From positions 1-8,628 of the forward strand of contig CANQUW010000040.1 in the NCBI GenBank assembly GCA_947627145.1: a stretch of DNA of 8,628 bases, in the 5' to 3' direction. The position numbers and the translations under genes are program-made. Shown piece after piece: positions 4,395 through 8,628 of this stretch (its first letter is position 1; each line of letters opens with the position of its first letter). This stretch comes from an uncultured Bacilli bacterium (lineage in GTDB: Bacteria; Bacillota_I; Bacilli_A; RF39; UBA660). Under the pieces are notes generated by a model. The model did no database searches and was not told the origin of the DNA. It saw only the letters and a program-made list of their open reading frames with translations.

Positions 4395-6920
4395 TTAATC
4401 TAGGAAATCATCAATTGTCATTAACTTATCATCTATCTCTTTTAAATCAATTGTTTTCTTTTTATCTACTACTTTTTCTTCTATTGAAGGAACAACTTCT
4501 TTTTCATCGTCTTTCTCTGTAAGTCCCACAACAACTGATGCACATTCTAAATTACTCTTAGATATCTCTTTACCGGTAGAATACCTATCAGCAATACTAA
4601 GTGAAGTAATTTTAATTTCAGTAAGAGAACCATTTCTTAAATATAAATGATTACGACTATCAGTAATAAATGTAGAAAGTACTTTATAAGGGTTAGTCTT
4701 AACTTCACGAATTATCAAAAGTCCACGACGACTGCGAGTTGAAAGTTCAAACTCATTAAGTCTTATTCTCTTACCAGTACCACGATCTGTAATAACAGTT
4801 AAGAACTCATCTACATTATAAGAAAATTCACTTGCAGATACTACCAAGTCATCTTTTAATTTCATACCCTTAACACCACGAGCTTTAACACCAACAACAG
4901 GTATATCCTCAACGCTAAATGCAAGACCATATCCAGAGTCAGTTGAAAGGAAGATATTAGGTTTAGTTGAAACAAAAGCTTGAACTAACTTATCTCCACT
5001 ACCAAAGTTCATACAATTAAGAGGTTTTGAATAACGAGTAACATAGAAATCTTTTAACTTAGTACGTTTAACAAGACCTTTAGCAGAAACCATTACAATA
5101 GTTTTATCCTCATCAAATGAATAAACTGGAACACAAGATATAATCTCTTCTCCTTCACTTAAAGGAATAATATTACTAACATGTTTACCCATATCTTTAT
5201 ATTTAGTATCATTAATTGTATGTACTGGAATAAATAAATAATTACCTAAACTAGTAAATAACAATAAAGTATTTAAAGTACTCATCTTATAAAGTCCAAT
5301 TAAGAAGTCTCCCTCTTTCATCGCAACTTCATCATTTGTAGATGAATAACTTCTCATACTGCTTCTCTTAATATAACCATCATGACTAACAGATACAACA
5401 ACTTCTTCATCATTAATCATAGAAGTCTTATCTATTTTAATCTCTTCAATCTCATCTTGTATTAAAGTAAGTCTATCTGTTTTATATTCATTTCTAACTT
5501 TACGAAGTTCATCTTTCATAACTTTCTTAAGTTTCTCTTCATCATTTAAAATCTCACGAAGACCCGCAATTATCTTCTTAAGCATATCCATTTCTTCTTC
5601 TAATGCAACTACATCAGTATTAGTTAAACGATAAAGTCTTAAAGTAACAATAGCTTCAGCCTGTTTTTCACTAAAACCAAATTCTTTAACTAAATTAGCC
5701 TCAGCATCCCCTTTATTTTTACTTTGACGTATTACTTTAATAACTTCATCTAAAATAGATACACATTTAATTAGACCTTCAACTATATGAAGACGTGACT
5801 CTGCATGATGAAGATCAAACTCTGTTCTTTTCTTAATAACTATTTTTTGATGATTAATAAAAGCATCAAGTGCAGCTTGTAATCCTAAAAGTTTAGGGCG
5901 ACGATTAACAATAGATACCACATTAAAATTATAACTAATCTGTAAATTAGTATTTTTAAGAAGATAAGCTTCAATAAGTTCTTTCTTAGCATTCTTCTTA
6001 AGATCAATTACAATTCTAACATCAACTGTCGATTCGTCTCTTACTTCACTAATACCATCAACTTTCTTATCAAGTCTAATTTCATCTATCTTCTTAACAA
6101 GTAAAGCTTTATTAACTTCATATGGAATCTCAGTAATAACCATACTACTACCAACAAACTCATATTTACTTTTTATAATAACACGACCACGACCAGTTTT
6201 ATAAGCATCAATTAAACCATTTTTACCACATACAATACCACCTGTAGGAAAGTCCGGTCCTTTAACATATTCCATTAAAGTCTCTAACCTACAATTAGGA
6301 TTATCAATTCTGTGTATTGTTGCATCACAAACTTCTGCTAAATTATGAGGTGGAATATTTGTAGCATACCCCGCAGAAATACCTTGAGCGCCATATACCA
6401 AAAGTGCCGGAAAACGCGCCGGAAGTACAGTAGGCTCTTTACATGTATCATCAAAGTTAGGTGCAAAAAGAACTGTATCCTTATCTATATCACGAAGCAT
6501 TTCTCCTGAAATCTTAGATAGCCTTGCCTCAGTATAACGATAAGCAGCAGGACTATCCCCATCAATTGAACCATTATTACCATGCATATCAATATATGGA
6601 AGTCTAGTTTTCCAAGGTTGACTCATACGAACCATCGCATCATATATAGAAGTATCTCCATGTGGATGGTAATTACCTATAACGTCTCCAACAGTCTTTG
6701 CACTCTTACGATATCCTCTATCATATGTATTTTTCTCTTTATACATCGAATAAAGTATACGGCGTTGAACAGGTTTAAGTCCGTCCCTCGCATCAGGTAT
6801 AGCTCTATCTTGGATAATATATTTAGAATAACTTCCAAATCTTTCTCCCATTATATCTTCAAGAGTATAATCAAATATCTTCTCAATTACTTCTTTAGTT
6901 TCATCTTTCTTTCTTGCCAT
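4395..6920 (-). CDS. parC: DNA topoisomerase IV subunit A
   Basis: An 841-aa breakage-reunion subunit of topoisomerase IV (with ParE), which unlinks daughter chromosomes in an ATP-dependent way. The winged-helix/tower part (about 15-500) contains QRRILYSMY, RKSAKTVGDVIGNYHPHGDT and MHGNNGSIDGDSPAAYRYTE, with catalytic Tyr129. DGDSPAAYRYTEARL is characteristic of ParC/GrlA. The C-terminal beta-pinwheel (about 510-800) has only a degenerate box (RSRRGLLIIR, in the last third) rather than the GyrA QRRGGKG, which supports ParC. A charged tail follows, ending MTIDDFLD. In the quinolone-resistance region, positions equivalent to GrlA Ser80 and Glu84 are Thr90 and Asp94. The start at 6920 has AGGTGAT upstream and lies 14 bp after parE, so the two form one operon. 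The downstream hairpin probably ends the transcript. Confidence 0.97.
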   Translation of the reverse strand: MARKKDETKEVIEKIFDYTLEDIMGERFGSYSKYIIQDRAIPDARDGLKPVQRRILYSMYKEKNTYDRGYRKSAKTVGDVIGNYHPHGDTSIYDAMVRMSQPWKTRLPYIDMHGNNGSIDGDSPAAYRYTEARLSKISGEMLRDIDKDTVLFAPNFDDTCKEPTVLPARFPALLVYGAQGISAGYATNIPPHNLAEVCDATIHRIDNPNCRLETLMEYVKGPDFPTGGIVCGKNGLIDAYKTGRGRVIIKSKYEFVGSSMVITEIPYEVNKALLVKKIDEIRLDKKVDGISEVRDESTVDVRIVIDLKKNAKKELIEAYLLKNTNLQISYNFNVVSIVNRRPKLLGLQAALDAFINHQKIVIKKRTEFDLHHAESRLHIVEGLIKCVSILDEVIKVIRQSKNKGDAEANLVKEFGFSEKQAEAIVTLRLYRLTNTDVVALEEEMDMLKKIIAGLREILNDEEKLKKVMKDELRKVRNEYKTDRLTLIQDEIEEIKIDKTSMINDEEVVVSVSHDGYIKRSSMRSYSSTNDEVAMKEGDFLIGLYKMSTLNTLLLFTSLGNYLFIPVHTINDTKYKDMGKHVSNIIPLSEGEEIISCVPVYSFDEDKTIVMVSAKGLVKRTKLKDFYVTRYSKPLNCMNFGSGDKLVQAFVSTKPNIFLSTDSGYGLAFSVEDIPVVGVKARGVKGMKLKDDLVVSASEFSYNVDEFLTVITDRGTGKRIRLNEFELSTRSRRGLLIIREVKTNPYKVLSTFITDSRNHLYLRNGSLTEIKITSLSIADRYSTGKEISKSNLECASVVVGLTEKDDEKEVVPSIEEKVVDKKKTIDLKEIDDKLMTIDDFLD

Positions 6921-6934
6921 TATATCACCTGCTT

Positions 6935-8628
6935 TTAAATAATATCATAATCATCTTCAAGTGAGAACTCAACATTCTCTTCAATCCACTCTTTACGAGG
7001 AGGAACATCATCTCCCATAAGTATAGATACACGTTTTTCTGCAAGTTGTGCATCCTCTATATTAACTCTAATAAGAGTACGACTTCCTGGTTTCATAGTA
7101 GTTTCACACAACTGATCAGCATTCATTTCACCAAGTCCTTTGTAACGTTGTATTTCACATTTCTTACCATGACTCTTCTCTTTCATCTCTTCAACAGTAT
7201 AAGCATACTCTATATTTTTACCACTTTGTATCTTAAAAAGTGGAGGAAGCGCAACAAAAAGTCTACCATTCTCAATTAAAGGTTTCATATAACGATAAAA
7301 GAATGTAAGAAGTAAACACTGAATATGTCCTCCATCTTCATCAGCATCACTCATGATTATAACTTTAGAATATTCACAATCCTTTATATCGAAATTAGCA
7401 CCATATCCAGCACCAATAGTATAAATCATTGTATTTAACTCTTCATTTCGTAAAATATCTGCCTCTTTAGTTTTCTCTGTATTTAAAACTTTTCCACGTA
7501 AAGGAAGTATTGCTTGATACTTACGGTCACGACCTTGTTTAGCAGAACCACCTGCAGAATCCCCCTCGACTAAGAATAATTCCTTACGAGTTTTATCTTT
7601 ACTTTGAGCAGGAGTAAGTTTACCAGATAACGCTCTATCTTTATTAGTTTTATTTTTACCTTTTCTAGCCTCTTCTCTTGCTTTCCTTGCAGCCTCTCTT
7701 GCAACTTTACTTTTTAAACTCTTCTCAATCACATCAATAGCAACTGATTTATTCTCTTCTAAATAAACACGAAGTTGTTCACTAGTTATCGCCTCAACTA
7801 TAGTACGTGCTTTAGGAGTACCAAGTTTTCCCTTGGTTTGTCCTTCAAATTGTAATAAATCCTCAGGTATCTTTAAAGATATAACTGCAGTAAGACCTTC
7901 TCTAACATCACTACCTTCAAGAGATTTATCTTTAGCTTTTAAAAAACCATTGCTTTTAGCATAATCATTAAACACACGTGTTAAAGCAGTTTTAAACCCA
8001 ACTTCATGACTACCACCATCAACAGTTTTAACATTATTAACAAAACTAACTATTGTATCATTATAAGTATCAGTATACTGCATCGCAATATCGACTTCAA
8101 TTCCATCTTTTTCTCCACTCATATTTAAAACTTTATGAAGTGTAGTTTTACCCTTATTTAAATCTTCAACAAACTCTTCAATTCCACGTTCATAACAGTA
8201 TACCGCTTTCTTCTCATCCTCTTCATCAACTACTTCAATAGTAATACCTTTTAGAAGGAAAGCACTCTCTTGCATTCTCTCACAAATATTAGTAAACGAA
8301 AAAGTAGTATGTGAAAATATAGTATCATCTGGTAAAAATCTTACTTTAGTTCCTGTTCTATTAGTAGTACCTATCTTTTTAAGGCCACCATCTACTACAT
8401 GACCACCGTTCTCAAAACGAATAAAGTATTCTCCTTTATCATGTTTAATAGTAACTTCACACCATTTTGAAAGAGCATTAACAACGCTTGCTCCAACACC
8501 ATGAAGTCCACCAGACACTTTATAACCACTAGACTCAAATTTACCTCCAGCATGAAGCACAGTAAAAATAACTTCGGGCGTACTTTTACCAGTTTTATGC
8601 ATACCAACAGGCATACCACGTCCAAAGT
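6935..8628 (-). CDS. parE: DNA topoisomerase IV subunit B (N-terminus beyond the window)
   Basis: ATPase/TOPRIM subunit of topoisomerase IV, partner of ParC. The open frame continues past 8614 to the window edge (FGRG before MPVGMHKTGK, matching the family DxGRGxPVG motif), so the ATG at 8614 is internal and about the first 80 residues are missing. Counting from that Met: GHKL ATP-lid SGGLHGVGASVVNAL (34-48), transducer QTKGKLG (259-265), TOPRIM FLVEGDSAGGSAKQGRDRKY (347-366) with Glu350, PLRGKVLNTEK (371-381), and SDADEDGGHIQ (422-432) with the metal-binding DxD. The C-terminus has QRYKGLGEMNADQL and PRKEWIEENVEF, typical of ParE/GrlB. GyrB is less likely given the ParC partner 14 bp downstream. 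About 559 residues plus the missing part agree with the usual 640-650. Confidence 0.97.
   Translation of the reverse strand, partial: FGRGMPVGMHKTGKSTPEVIFTVLHAGGKFESSGYKVSGGLHGVGASVVNALSKWCEVTIKHDKGEYFIRFENGGHVVDGGLKKIGTTNRTGTKVRFLPDDTIFSHTTFSFTNICERMQESAFLLKGITIEVVDEEDEKKAVYCYERGIEEFVEDLNKGKTTLHKVLNMSGEKDGIEVDIAMQYTDTYNDTIVSFVNNVKTVDGGSHEVGFKTALTRVFNDYAKSNGFLKAKDKSLEGSDVREGLTAVISLKIPEDLLQFEGQTKGKLGTPKARTIVEAITSEQLRVYLEENKSVAIDVIEKSLKSKVAREAARKAREEARKGKNKTNKDRALSGKLTPAQSKDKTRKELFLVEGDSAGGSAKQGRDRKYQAILPLRGKVLNTEKTKEADILRNEELNTMIYTIGAGYGANFDIKDCEYSKVIIMSDADEDGGHIQCLLLTFFYRYMKPLIENGRLFVALPPLFKIQSGKNIEYAYTVEEMKEKSHGKKCEIQRYKGLGEMNADQLCETTMKPGSRTLIRVNIEDAQLAEKRVSILMGDDVPPRKEWIEENVEFSLEDDYDII

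Noticed and set aside
4259..4522. Plus-strand open frame of 87 codons over the spoVID/parC junction
   Set aside because: It runs antisense to two well-supported genes, has no family resemblance and reflects AT-rich complement of their codons.
6582..6938. Plus-strand open frame of 118 codons opposite the start of parC
   Set aside because: Fully antisense to highly conserved ParC catalytic sequence; the translation shows no domain and no good ribosome-binding site was noted.
7046..7279. Plus-strand open frame of 77 codons opposite parE
   Set aside because: Antisense shadow of the conserved ParE C-terminus.
8395..8625. Minus-strand frame of 76 codons at the right edge
   Set aside because: Shifted frame within parE; the parE frame has the ATP-site motifs.
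1..8628. CRISPR array, tRNA, insertion sequence or phage element
   Set aside because: No regularly spaced repeats, cloverleaf sequences, transposase motifs or terminal inverted repeats were noticed on either strand.

Overview
The window comes from an AT-rich (about 70% A+T by eye), standard-code, low-GC Gram-positive bacterium. Two kinds of evidence point to an anaerobic, spore-forming member of the Bacilli, of the Erysipelotrichia/RF39 gut type. One is a [FeFe] hydrogenase and a rubrerythrin, which mark an anaerobe. The other is a SpoVID-like gene directly followed by a YsxE/CotS-family gene, an order I know from Bacillus; Clostridia carry SipL instead. The lineage is inference. Where I checked them, tryptophan codons are TGG, and TGA is used as a stop, so this is not a Mycoplasma-type code.

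Almost everything is on the minus strand, so read the window from right to left. (1) 8628-6935: parE, lacking its N-terminus. Then parC (6920-4395), 14 bp downstream: the topoisomerase IV operon. (2) An imperfect hairpin with a T-run (4342-4387) separates parC from spoVID (4339-3560). spoVID overlaps ysxE (3567-2662) by 8 bp; this is a spore-coat morphogenesis pair. The hairpin buries the spoVID Shine-Dalgarno, and a weak sigma-E/K-like promoter lies over it. (3) 2488-2706: a small plus-strand membrane protein gene, the only plus-strand gene. It diverges from an orphan type IV prepilin-like gene (2387-1968). (4) A peroxide-response operon: perR (1897-1493), [FeFe] hydrogenase (1515-157) and rubrerythrin (from 166, leaving the window). 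Each gene overlaps the next. An extended -10 promoter is covered by a 21-bp double Fur/PerR-type operator.

The most interesting unit is the perR-hydrogenase-rbr operon. It suggests that hydrogen metabolism and peroxide removal are derepressed together. Its catalytic machinery looks intact, but residues around the H-cluster are substituted. The second point of interest is the parC/spoVID junction, whose structure could insulate a sporulation gene from housekeeping transcription. No tRNA, rRNA, CRISPR array, insertion sequence or prophage gene was seen, and no gene-free stretch exceeds 300 bases.
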